NCBI GenBank assembly: GCA_010094045.1
Contig: ML986926.1
Location: forward strand, 1-24,925
Direction: 5' to 3'
Source of the DNA: Lojkania enalia
Lineage: Eukaryota; Ascomycota; Dothideomycetes; Pleosporales
DNA length: 24,925 bases
In this document: one piece after another, positions 1-8,644 of the stretch
How the letters are laid out: every line of letters starts with the position of its first letter
Position numbering within the stretch: position 1 is the stretch's first letter
Position numbers and translations under genes: made by a program
The notes under the pieces: generated by a model
Seen by the model: the letters and a program-made list of their open reading frames with translations, nothing else
What the model was told of the DNA's origin: nothing
Database searches by the model: none

Positions 1-1
1 C

Positions 2-367
2 TGTCATGGGGATTTTTGGCTAGTCTGCCGAGCTGTATCAGATATCGACGTACGATATCACGGTCGATATCACGCCGGATATCACGCTGGATATCAGCTG
101 ATATACTCCTTTTTCATGTACATAAATATAGCCCGCTGGCCATCTTCAATCAACCAGTTCAGCTCCTCATCTCCCTCCCTGAGACAAGATTCGCCTCTCA
201 CCACAGTCACAACCATAAACTTCCACTAAAACGCCGTACCAGAACAACAACATATACAATGCGCTGACCTTTACTCTCTACGGTCTTTTTTAACCCGTAT
301 CTCTCAAGTTCCTCCTATTAAGACTCTATCCTGCCGAGATTGATCCTAACCGAAGCTCAGGCTTACA
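2..367. repeat. Possible solo LTR of a retrotransposon
   Basis: The stretch opens with TGTCATGG and closes with GGCTTACA, which fits the TG...CA ends of fungal LTRs. It contains an AT-rich TATA-like core (about 118-128), then a pyrimidine-rich stretch, and near its right end the phrase GATCCTAACC followed by CAGGCTTACA, reminiscent of fungal LTR 3' ends. No pol reading frame or primer binding site follows, so it is a solo LTR, or the 3' LTR of an element lying outside the window. Because it begins at base 2, no target-site duplication can be seen. The family is unknown and the call is tentative. Confidence 0.3.
41..100. repeat. 12-bp minisatellite built on GATATC
   Basis: Five adjacent units of 11-13 bp each start with the palindrome GATATC (at 41, 54, 66, 78 and 90). 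The three middle units read GATATCACG plus a variable triplet. It lies in the promoter-like part of the putative LTR, where small direct repeats are common. The call rests only on visible periodicity. Confidence 0.7.
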
Positions 368-369
368 CA

Positions 370-1131
370 TAGGCATTTGCCTATAGGTTGAGTATAACTG
401 AGTCGAAACTATTTCGAAACAAGTTAGAAGTTTTCTCTCAGTGGCGAGTTGCCAATGCTGCATCCCGTAACAGTCTAAAGGATGCTTTGATAGGGAAATA
501 CGTGAATACTATGTGTTGGCAGCCACCACCCATAACCCATGGCTGATGCTACATTTGGTGGATTCTCGATACCATGCCAGAGATATCACGTGACCTTGCT
601 TGAGAAGCAGATCTTGGCACTACCATGAAAATTTGGCCATACGTATAGACCACTACATCATCGATTTCCTCACTCGTAGTATCTACGTAATGACCATCTG
701 ACACTATGCACATTCGGGTATTCGATCCTAAATCCCGACATAGTTTGCTAGGTCACAATCTCACAATTGGGCTTTCTATTAGGGGCGCTAGAGGACAGTG
801 GCCACTTAGTAAAGACATTTTCCAGGGAACAATAAACGACTACCGCTACAAGACTGTTTACTGTAGAAAATAGCTATAGATGAGCTACCTAGGTACAATG
901 AACGATGGAAGATAAAGGCAGAACAGTCCTGTCAATTGCCTTGCCGTTGGGTAGTAGGGAATCTGTGTCTGCACCTTTAGTGCGTCTTTAGCACTGCTCG
1001 TCTATGGGACATAGCAGAGAGCCATGTACTGTGTATGCGAAGGGCTAGCACTAAAGTGTGGCTTCGACTGCGAGTTATGCTGGAAACAATCCATCGCTGC
1101 ACGTGCCACTAGGCAATCCTTTAGCTAGTGC
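370..1131. other. Intergenic, no gene seen
   Basis: I see no coding stretch on either strand. Short marks are the inverted repeat TAGGCA-TT-TGCCTA at about 372-385 and a GATATCACGTGAC element at about 581-593 that contains the E-box CACGTG. The right part is presumably the promoter of the downstream histidine-phosphatase gene. Confidence 0.5.
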
Positions 1132-1139
1132 TTAAATAG
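1132..1139 (+). promoter_or_regulatory. TATA-like box of the histidine-phosphatase gene
   Basis: TTAAATAG lies about 60 nt upstream of the chosen start codon at 1198, a usual distance for a fungal TATA element. No experimental support is available from sequence alone. Confidence 0.35.
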
Positions 1140-1197
1140 TGCGGGTAGGCCCACTCGCTCTATTTGTTCCTCCCACCATCACATCAAGTACAGAAGT

Positions 1198-2049
1198 ATG
1201 TTGTTCCGCGTTTCCGCAAATGATAATAAACATATTATTAATACCAATGACTTGCATGTAGTGACGCGTACAATTTATTGCATCAGACATGGCCAAGGAC
1301 TTCATAATATTTTGCCCGCCAATCACGACCTCCAGGATCCCCTGCTGACACTGTTTGGTGAGCAACAGTGCCATGACATTGCGGCTACGATCCCTTTCCA
1401 TGATCAAATCGAGCTTGTGGTCACCTCGCCCCCACGCCGAACCATACGTACCGCTTTGTTGGGCTTCGCACCAGAGGTCACGCGAGGTGTTCAGGTGCTG
1501 GCGTTACCACTATTGCAGGAGGCTAGTACCCTGCCTTGCGATACGGGCAGTGAGCTTGGTATAATTAAAGAAGAGTTCAAGGACTCTGCAGTCGATTTTA
1601 GTCTTGTACAAGAGGGCTGGCACCTGAAGGTAGGCGCTTGATGTAACATCATTCTCGACTGGCTTTTGCAGAAAGGTTTGACATGGCCACATAAACAGCA
1701 GGACACATCATTAATCAAAAGTGCTGCATTACTTGATAGGGCCGATGCAACTCGACGATGGCTTCAATCGAGGCCAGAGAAGAACATCGTAGTAGTCTCT
1801 CATGGCTGCTTTCTCCATTTTCTAACAGATGATTGGAGTAGCACAATCAATGCACAAGGTGTAGATCTCACTTTCACCTCAACGAGAGTTCGAACTAGCT
1901 CACTCCGTCCCTTAACAGGTACTGGGTGGGCAAACGCCGAGTTTCGATCATACGAACTCTGCGATAGCCCGGATAATCCTCTGTTACTCGAGACATCAGA
2001 GTCAAAGCTAAGAAGAGGCTTATCGCTGTGTGTTCAGACTGCTGAGTAG
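1198..2049 (+). CDS. Histidine phosphatase (phosphoglycerate-mutase-like) family protein
   Basis: Two exons (1198-1629 and 1672-2049), split by a 42-nt GTAGGC...TGCAG intron in phase 0, give a 269-residue protein. Residues R30-H31-G32 form the RHG signature, where the histidine becomes phosphorylated. TSPPRRTIRTA near residues 77-86 holds the phosphate-pocket arginine, E108 with the following LPCDTG matches the acid region of fungal members, and SHG at 187-189 supplies the second catalytic histidine. Length and motif order fit the fungal PMU1-like branch, which is usually an unspecific phosphatase rather than a glycolytic mutase. There is no signal peptide, so it is probably cytosolic. The substrate cannot be read from the sequence. 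The start is the first methionine of the frame after a TATA-like box. Confidence 0.85.
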
Positions 2050-2090
2050 CAACAGCTCCTCAGGAAAGAAACTCTTAAAACCTGGTTAGA

Positions 2091-2760
2091 GTGGGGTATT
2101 GTCTCTCGGTAGAACTCAACTATGGACAGCTCCAACTATTCACTTGCGAGAAATACGTTGTATTACTGATTGAATACGGTAAGCTTACTAGTAGGGCATG
2201 TAGTAAGTATACAGCGCTAGATAAGAGGAAAAACCAGGATATGTTGACTATTCTGTTTGATAATAGGACTGGACTATCCTCTCTTGACAACGTTTCGTCC
2301 AATTTTCAAGCCATCTCCACAAGTAAATCTGCTGCGGTAGATATCTTCAAACTCATTAAGCATAATCTACAAATGAACCACCATCACCAGAAGGATTTGA
2401 GCTTCCCATGTCCAAAGAGTGTTATAGTTTCGCGGTATCGCTTGAACCTATGCATCTCGACTCAACATCCTAGTCATCGACGATTTAGACTTTCTAATCA
2501 CTACAAGCAAGCAGATGGCTATTACTGGCAGGAGCAGCTCGGAAATAACTAGTGTTATCAACATGGTCAAACGTTTCTACCAGCCTACCAGAATCGATGG
2601 CTATGATGCTAGCATCTTGTTTTATGACAACTAAGATGGAAAGTAGTCTTAGTGCCTTGACAAAGGCCATTTCAAAAAGAAAAGCGGGCATTGTAAGGCA
2701 TGCAGGGGCAAGGAGCCTCTCGGGCACCTACAGAGGACCAGCCAAAATGTCCACCTCCGG
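2091..2760 (+). pseudogene. Possible decayed gene with a Walker-B-like motif
   Basis: I do not recognise the family. One frame is open from 2091 to 2552 but starts at GTG. A second plus-strand frame, open across 2460-2630, carries the hydrophobic-Asp-Asp string ILVIDDLDFLI (about 2467-2499) and later the phrase GYDASILFYDN before a TAA stop. ILVIDD resembles either a Walker B strand of a P-loop NTPase or the start of a response-regulator receiver domain. An in-frame TGA sits just upstream of it and the frames do not join through a plausible intron, so if this was a gene it is broken. It could also be chance open sequence. Confidence 0.25.
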
Positions 2761-3720
2761 CCGGCAAATCAAGACACCAATTAGAAGTAGCTATATATCA
2801 TCATTAAATCCCAGAATACTCTCCGCCGGAATATTTTGTAACAGCAGTGATTGTATAGTGCTGTGCAATCTCAAAGTTCTCATCAGGTTGGTCAGGGAGG
2901 TCTATCGGTGTGAACGCCTTGGTCCAGTGTGCGTATCGGGAGTCAGTCAATGCCTAGCATCATCGAAGACGACCATATCGATACCGAGAGCGTGAGCTGC
3001 GGCGTAGATGCTTTCTCCCGTTCCGCCGTTATCAGGGCCATACCGACCGCCTTCGACAACAGCTAGAGTCTTGCGTTTAGGTTCTTGTGTTGATAACCAA
3101 GGGAACGACAGGTAATTGGATAACTCGACATTGAGGGACCGCAAGAGCGATTCAATCGTGATGCTACGGGACTCCTTTAGAACCGGACCTCCAGCGGCAG
3201 CGGCGAAAGCGGCTGGAAATGCTTTGCTATCAAGTCTGATAGGTCCGCCTTCGAAAAGCTGGTGCAGCTCTGAAAAGCTCCAAATAATCTTCACCACCGA
3301 GCAGTCGACCAGACGTAGCGAGATGATGTCCGACTGCACAATATGAACACGTGACTGTGGTACAATCAGAGCGACTACAGTCCCATTTTCGTGGTCGGCA
3401 GCTATGAGGCTGTCGAGCACAAATCGAAAAGTAGCCGGGGACCCAAAGTTTTCCGACTTGATTTGATGGTGCTCGTTGGAGGCAATCTCAATAGAGAGGC
3501 GCGAGTCTTCGACATTTTTAGGCCAGAAAATCCTGTGGAGCCCAACGTGCTTCTCAACACAACACCAAGAGACCTCCAGTAAGTGTTCTGAGAGTCATTG
3601 ATAGTGACACCCCCCTTTTTCCACTCGTATTGGAACCGAGCTGTTGTCTGTAAGCAAGGTTCGAGGTCATCACTGCGCACTAACCTTGATTACTTCCTTC
3701 ACCCTCAACCACAATGTTGT
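2740..3720 (-). pseudogene. Broken ATP-grasp-like enzyme gene, N-terminal part
   Basis: Read on the minus strand, three frames in turn give protein that resembles the N-terminal and pre-ATP-grasp parts of fungal ATP-grasp (carbamoyl-phosphate-synthase-L-chain-like) proteins. TARFQYEWKK is near 3650. A middle block runs from about 3585 to 2947 and includes SIEIASNEHH, VVEGGRYGPDNGG and AAHALGIDMVVFDDARH. Then, in another frame, come DSRYAHWTKAFTPIDLPDQ and TKYSGGEYSG, and in a third GFNDDI. The middle frame stops with TGA directly after DDARH. The shifts are small indels, not introns: about four bases appear to be missing at about 2948. The part that should carry the ATP-binding catalytic core is absent. 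The substrate of the ancestral enzyme is unknown. Confidence 0.55.
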
Positions 3721-4234
3721 AACCAGTTATGAGCACTGGGACATGAGATGGGCGAGAGAATTGAGGTGTATTGTTCTGTAGTTCTAGAGTACAAAATGGA
3801 GTAGTATTTATAGCCGAGTTGAGTGCCAAAATGGCTATGGACCAATGGTCATTTGCTTACACACCCCCTCAGATTCGAACCTGTGTAGCAGCTGTTGTGA
3901 TCGGTTGAAGCCTTCCCCTGCACCCCCTGAAGTAAGTGAGGCCTGTTAACGCTTATGCGATCTTTTTGGTTTGTGGATTGAGCATCCTCAAATCCGTTGA
4001 TAGGCGTCCCCATCGTGTTTTCGATCCTTTTGTTGGCTTTCTCAGCCTTTGTGTGCGGCTTTGTAGCATTTATGTGCTTCAGTAGTTCGATCCTCGGTTG
4101 GTGCAAACCTTTGTACGGCTTTTTCAGCCTTTTTGTGACTTTTTGTTGCCCCTTTTGTGTAGACTTTTCGGCTGTGGAAAGTTATGTACATTAATTGGGC
4201 ATTGTGCAAGAGAAGTTAGGGGAAACAAGCATCA
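3721..4234. other. Intergenic, lysine-rich degenerate repeat, no gene
   Basis: The minus strand has an 85-codon open frame (3849-4106) dominated by Lys, Thr and Ala that comes from degenerate copies of a short motif, CACAAA-AGGCTGA-AAAGCC, near 4035-4058 and 4110-4135. There is no recognisable domain and no good start context. The stretch lies just downstream of the copia relic's stop, on the same strand, so it may be the decayed 3' end of that element. I could not define an LTR. Confidence 0.35.
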
Positions 4235-4790
4235 TTAAAATCCTGTAGGAAAAAGAGTACTTAATACTTCTTGGCCATTTGAAGGAAATTCATTGAGATG
4301 TAGTAATGATACCCAGTTTTGGTGTCTTTGACGTGGTAGGATCTTTGTAAGTCCATCTGCAGGTTGGTTTTGAGTTGAAATGTACGATAAGTCGATGGAC
4401 TTGTTTTATACTTGTCAAAGCCAGTGATGATGGATATCGACGTGTCAGAATGAGATTTTGAGTTTTAGAATAGCAGTAGTGAAGAGTCTGATCGTTTGTT
4501 AGTTATCGCAGTATAAGATCTGCTCGTGGTTTGGATCAGTTGATTTCTTTGAAGATTCTCCACTACTAAATGAGCTCAGTACCTACTGAGGATGCGGCAA
4601 TAAGCTCAGCTTTAGTAGTAGATTTTATAATGCATCGTTGAAGAGTGGCCTTTTAGTTAATAGGCCTCCGAATAAGAAGATGGAGCCTTAAGAGCTTTTG
4701 CGAGAGGCCTTGTGGTTAGTATAGGAGGCGTCAGTGGCTCAGAAGCAGTCCGGTTCTTTATAGTCTATGATGTAAGCTGTGTGAACTGCG
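4235..4790 (-). mobile_element. Ty1/copia retrotransposon relic, RNase H end of pol
   Basis: Minus-strand translation recovers, in order, the hallmarks of the copia RNase H domain. These are TDASY near 4735; RKSS then a stop then GS, and LFGG (about 4680-4710); TTKAELIAASSVGTELI (about 4570-4620), matching the usual STEAEL signature; WRIFKEIN; DLSYISTQNQ; and PADGLTKILPRQRH (about 4325-4365), the classic end of copia pol. The frame ends at TAA 4237-4235. It is broken by several in-frame stops (TAG TAG after GTELI, TGA after FKEIN, TAA within RKSS-GS) and by at least one frameshift. Integrase and the reverse-transcriptase core are not seen. The stops sit where Gln, Trp or Ser codons are expected, consistent with C-to-T and G-to-A decay. 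Confidence 0.8.
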
Positions 4791-5017
4791 CTTACTGCAT
4801 TGTAATGGAATATATAGGTTATATACAAAGACTGTTATCGTAAGGAGACAAAAGTATTAGTCGTAACATCGTGATTCTAGAAAACATTCCAACCCCGATA
4901 CTTGACCTGAAGCAGTCCATTAAGCATATCAACTTAGTGAAGGCTTTATGTTTATAATATCATCTATGGGAAGATCCCGCAAAATAACTACTAAAATGAT
5001 TGGGAACGCGAACGCTC

Positions 5018-7834
5018 TTAACTTTCCGTAATATCACTAACGCTCATATCATCCTCGTAGTCATCCTCCTCACCCCTCACAACCTTCAACACTTCCACTG
5101 GCGCCATCTCCCTGTTCCAAATCTCCAACCCACCATACCTCTCTACACACTCCTCAAAATAGAGCTGCACAACCCATCTCTCCTCTCCACTCAACTTATT
5201 CCACATCTTCATGTCCGGACCTGCAAGCTTATTCACATTCTTATAAACTTTTCTTGGATGCGGCACATATTCAATCCGTTCCTGCAGCAGATTAAGATAC
5301 TCCGACGACATATTCGGCGGTGTCGTGCGCGGGTGGAAGGGTCTGTAGGGAGGGTATTCTTGTAAGAGAGGATATTCTAAAGCGCCACGGTACGCCGTGA
5401 ATTCGGCGAAGGTCATGAATTCGTGAACAGAACGGGAAGTGAATACAGATTCTTGACGCGCTTTGTCATCTTCGAAAATGCCTTCTAGTTTGCGCTCGCG
5501 GGCCTCTGGAGTCATGGAGTCGAAGATGGATTTGGCGAGATCGTAGAAGCTTTTTTCGTGTGTTAGATAGATCTTCATATCAGAGGCCGGGTCCTCCATG
5601 ATGGGCTTGGCGAGGTTGAGGGTGATGTAGGGATTTTGGACGCCGAGACCGCCGTAAGCGGTTGGGAGGTACAGGAGCGCCTCGAAGGAGGAGGGTGGGT
5701 CGAGGAGGGATATGCGGATGCGTTCAGCGGTGAGACGCCTCAAATGATTCGTTAGATTGCTGCCTTCGAAAATGATCTCATGGATCCGGTTGTAGGCTTT
5801 AATGACTGCTTCTAGATGGTCCTTTCCAAAAGCGTTGATCAACGGTCCGAATAAGTGAGATGCATAATTTCCGACTGTAAGGTTCCAGGTACGAATCCAA
5901 TCAATTACGGAAGCACAAGCTGCCAATTGCTTCTTGGCCTTTACAGCATAAGCCTCGACTGAATTATAGTCGATGACAAAAGACACAGGTTTTCCTGGGC
6001 CAGCTAGGAAGTTAACGAATCCGATTGATGTGCGGCTGGGCTGGAAAGAATGCGCTTCGGCGAGTCCTAGATGTTCTCCAAATTCATGCACGATCCTGCT
6101 GGCTGTAGCGCATTGCTCCGTGTTTCCAACAAAGTGCCAATTGTTATGTAGGCGGTAAAGATAGCTTTTAGTCTCTTTATGGATAGCAAAATCAAGGAAG
6201 AAGAGAGCAAGCTCGCCAAAGAGGATGTCCATACCATGAGTCGTCGGAACTCCACACTTGCGAGTTAGAACTTGGTCCGGAGTACTACGAAGAACTGGGC
6301 CCATATTCAAGGGCGCTGCCAGGAAGCGGGTAAAGAAGTCGATCCAAAGCTCCGGCACTCCGACAAATTTGAGCAAGGTGAGAATGGTCTTATGGGGTAG
6401 TGACGAAGCAAAGGAGTGGAAATTGCCGGCGAGCATATGCGCTTTGCCATCGAAAGCTTCACGGATCCTCAACTCTGCCGCAAGATACTTCATCAAATCT
6501 GCTTGAGTTTCTTGAAGCGAGGGAACATATGGTACAACGCCTTCGTATCGAGGGAGTCTCGAGAGAAAGATGTCACTCTTATAATTGAGGAATCTCTCGT
6601 TGTCGATAACCCTCCAATATGGCCAGATTCTAGTATTTCCTTTCTTCTTGCTCGGCTTCACAAGCCACAATGACGCAGGAGGAGGCGGAGGTGGAGGCGG
6701 AGGAGGCGGTGGCGGTGGGGGAGGTATAGAAGAACATGTCGTTCCGGCGACTTTGGGCGGTCTAGGGGGGAAGAGATAGTATTCGCGCCTCTCCAATTCA
6801 TCGACTGGCACACACTGTTCGCGAATCCAAACTGAAGTGTCTGCTATGAGCTCCGTAAGGACCGCCCTGAGTTTGATACTCCATCCAAGTGCGATGCAGC
6901 GAAGTAATAATGTGTCGACGATTCCCTCGTTCACGACAATGCGGTATTTGCCTTCAGGATCTTTACGTGTCGTTATCGGTAGGCCTTTGGTAGCGTCCTG
7001 CCAATTCCACTGTCGGGCAGACCTTATTTTCATGAGTAGAGTACTTTTCAATTCGCGGAACGCGATAGGCGATTGTAGATATTCTTGAAGTGTCTTCTTC
7101 TTATCTTCACTAATGAGACTGTCTTGAATGATATCCTTAATACACCATTCGAGATCGTCCTCATCTAGCTCCTCGAATCCATCGATGAAGTTTTCTCCAT
7201 ACTGCCCCATTGCGTTTCGGATGCGTCGAAGCGCCTTTTTGCCAGCATCTTTCTCGAACAAATTTTCAAGATATTGCTCGAGCTTGTCAGCGTCAGTTTC
7301 CTTTGCAGTAAACGCATGTTTCTCGAAGCTCTCAAAGGCTGTTTCCAACTCGCCTTCAACCATCTCGAATTCGTCTTCCAGAGCTGTCTTCTCTAATTTG
7401 ACGGTCATCAATTCAGAGTCATTCTCGGACTCAATAGCCTCTCTCAATAGCTCCGCGTGAAATGAGGAGACATCTAGACGATTTGATTCAACGGAAATCT
7501 TATCGAGAAGCTGCCTTTCAAATCTCAAAATCTTTAACTCCGATATTGAGCGATCGTTCTTGGCCTGCTCGATAAAGCGAGTCATGGCTGAGAGATCAAG
7601 ATCATCTTCAAGGTGGGAGTCTTGTTTCTTCATCTCCTCCAGGAGGGCCATGACACGCTCTAGGGGATTATTCCCGGCGGCAGGGATCGAAGGATTTCCA
7701 TAATAGCGGTTCTTGAAAGCTTCCTTGCTACGGTTGAGCTCATCAATCTTGAGCTCGGCTGCCTCCTTGAGAATAGGCGGAACGAAGGGTCGAGGAAATG
7801 AGGCCATGATAGAGTATGTAGGGCTCAGTCCCAT
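5018..7834 (-). CDS. Reverse-transcriptase-related protein (rvt-like) with Asn at the catalytic Asp positions
   Basis: One uninterrupted frame of 938 codons. The N-terminal third (about 15-265) is rich in Glu, Lys and Leu and looks coiled-coil. A 16-proline tract (371-386) precedes a palm-like region: motif A at 468-474 (LAGNFHSF, then LPH), motif B at 527-530 (CGVP, then FGELALFFLDFAI) and motif C at 560-568 (YRLHNNWHF). The order, the long helical head and the C-terminal domain ending in a Glu/Asp-rich tail fit rvt, the single-copy reverse-transcriptase-related genes of fungi that are domesticated rather than mobile. Active members have Asp in motif A and Asp-Asp in motif C. Here N471, N564 and N565 occupy these places, so DNA synthesis is not expected. 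M1 is used, but M10 (codon at 7807-7805) is an equally good start. The family call is from recalled motif patterns. Confidence 0.75.
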   Translation of the reverse strand: MGLSPTYSIMASFPRPFVPPILKEAAELKIDELNRSKEAFKNRYYGNPSIPAAGNNPLERVMALLEEMKKQDSHLEDDLDLSAMTRFIEQAKNDRSISELKILRFERQLLDKISVESNRLDVSSFHAELLREAIESENDSELMTVKLEKTALEDEFEMVEGELETAFESFEKHAFTAKETDADKLEQYLENLFEKDAGKKALRRIRNAMGQYGENFIDGFEELDEDDLEWCIKDIIQDSLISEDKKKTLQEYLQSPIAFRELKSTLLMKIRSARQWNWQDATKGLPITTRKDPEGKYRIVVNEGIVDTLLLRCIALGWSIKLRAVLTELIADTSVWIREQCVPVDELERREYYLFPPRPPKVAGTTCSSIPPPPPPPPPPPPPPPPASLWLVKPSKKKGNTRIWPYWRVIDNERFLNYKSDIFLSRLPRYEGVVPYVPSLQETQADLMKYLAAELRIREAFDGKAHMLAGNFHSFASSLPHKTILTLLKFVGVPELWIDFFTRFLAAPLNMGPVLRSTPDQVLTRKCGVPTTHGMDILFGELALFFLDFAIHKETKSYLYRLHNNWHFVGNTEQCATASRIVHEFGEHLGLAEAHSFQPSRTSIGFVNFLAGPGKPVSFVIDYNSVEAYAVKAKKQLAACASVIDWIRTWNLTVGNYASHLFGPLINAFGKDHLEAVIKAYNRIHEIIFEGSNLTNHLRRLTAERIRISLLDPPSSFEALLYLPTAYGGLGVQNPYITLNLAKPIMEDPASDMKIYLTHEKSFYDLAKSIFDSMTPEARERKLEGIFEDDKARQESVFTSRSVHEFMTFAEFTAYRGALEYPLLQEYPPYRPFHPRTTPPNMSSEYLNLLQERIEYVPHPRKVYKNVNKLAGPDMKMWNKLSGEERWVVQLYFEECVERYGGLEIWNREMAPVEVLKVVRGEEDDYEDDMSVSDITES
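6677..6724 (-). repeat. 16-codon proline repeat (CCN)n inside the rvt-like gene
   Basis: Sixteen successive Pro codons, encoded on the minus strand as mixed CCT, CCG, CCA and CCC, form residues 371-386. They separate the helical N-terminal part from the palm-like region. Because the third bases vary, this is a maintained polyproline linker rather than a freshly expanded pure triplet run. Such a tract could bind profilin, SH3 or WW domains or simply act as a stiff spacer; the sequence does not tell which. Confidence 0.9.
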
Positions 7835-7886
7835 TCAGTAAACTTTGAAGGACTGAGGGAAGCAAATATGCGACCGTGAACATGGG

Positions 7887-7894
7887 CTATATAA
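7887..7894 (-). promoter_or_regulatory. TATA-like box of the rvt-like gene
   Basis: On the minus strand TTATATAG lies 53 nt upstream of the ATG at 7834 and 80 nt upstream of the alternative ATG at 7807. The second spacing leaves room for a normal short 5' leader, which mildly favours M10 as the real start. Confidence 0.35.
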
Positions 7895-7919
7895 GATACC
7901 CCTCAGTTCACCGTCATCA

Positions 7920-8644
7920 GACATAAGGGCGGATGCGTGTGCGGACGCGAAGATTCTGCAACTTTGATATGAAGATTGGGGACCAGGCCAGCCCGTTCAC
8001 GCAATCAATATGTGGTTGCCTGATGTTGACCTCGATTGTGCTGCATAGAGGATGCATGAATGCGTTCTGCATGATAGGTCCGGCGAGATCATTAGCCAAT
8101 GAAACGCTAAGGCACCCCATTAGAGCTCAACTTTGCTAGTTGACCCCGCTCATTGTTCACCGGTTGCTAGGTTCAGCTTTAGCCAAGCGTTCCTCAACAT
8201 TTCTCAATAATCTTCAGCAGCTATCTAGTATCAGCTTATTGAGTATGTGCTCCTACGCATCCGGCAGCTTTGTGTTACTGATAATTGTAATACGTTAATT
8301 TACCGCCTGCTCAGCTTGCACTACATTAAGTCTGCAGTTCATCGCTTGACGGTTGAGCTAGGCAACAAGCTTATCGGAGCGGGTATTATCATAGAGGGAA
8401 TCATGTCAGATTTTTAAAGAATTGGAAGGCAAGTTAACAAAGATTGTGAAACACGTAGAATGTAATGTGAACAGCTAGGTCATGGTATCATTCCCCATCG
8501 TATCAAACATGGGGTTTAAACGTTACCCTAGAGTGGTTTTGTACGAATGTTGGCGGGAGGCGGACCCCTAGAAGATTGAGACGACCCCCGACTCTCGCCA
8601 GCAGCTATACTTCCACCGCTCTAGTTCTGTGAAGACCTGTTAGA
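7920..8644. other. Intergenic, no gene seen
   Basis: Only overlapping 67-68-codon frames on opposite strands occur at the left edge (7917-8139), with no domain signal. The rest holds stops in all frames. It contains the upstream region of the rvt-like gene and the 3' flank of the broken coiled-coil gene. Confidence 0.5.

Noticed and set aside
3870..3905. GGTTCGAATC on the minus strand, like a tRNA T-loop
   Set aside because: The flanking bases do not form a five-pair T stem and no acceptor or anticodon arm can be built around it.
5000..5365. Plus-strand 121-codon frame at the 3' end of the rvt-like gene
   Set aside because: Antisense shadow; low-complexity His/Leu/Thr composition, no domain.
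7128..7460. Plus-strand 110-codon Ser-rich frame opposite the rvt-like gene
   Set aside because: It is the antisense shadow of the Glu- and Leu-rich coiled-coil codons of the rvt-like gene.
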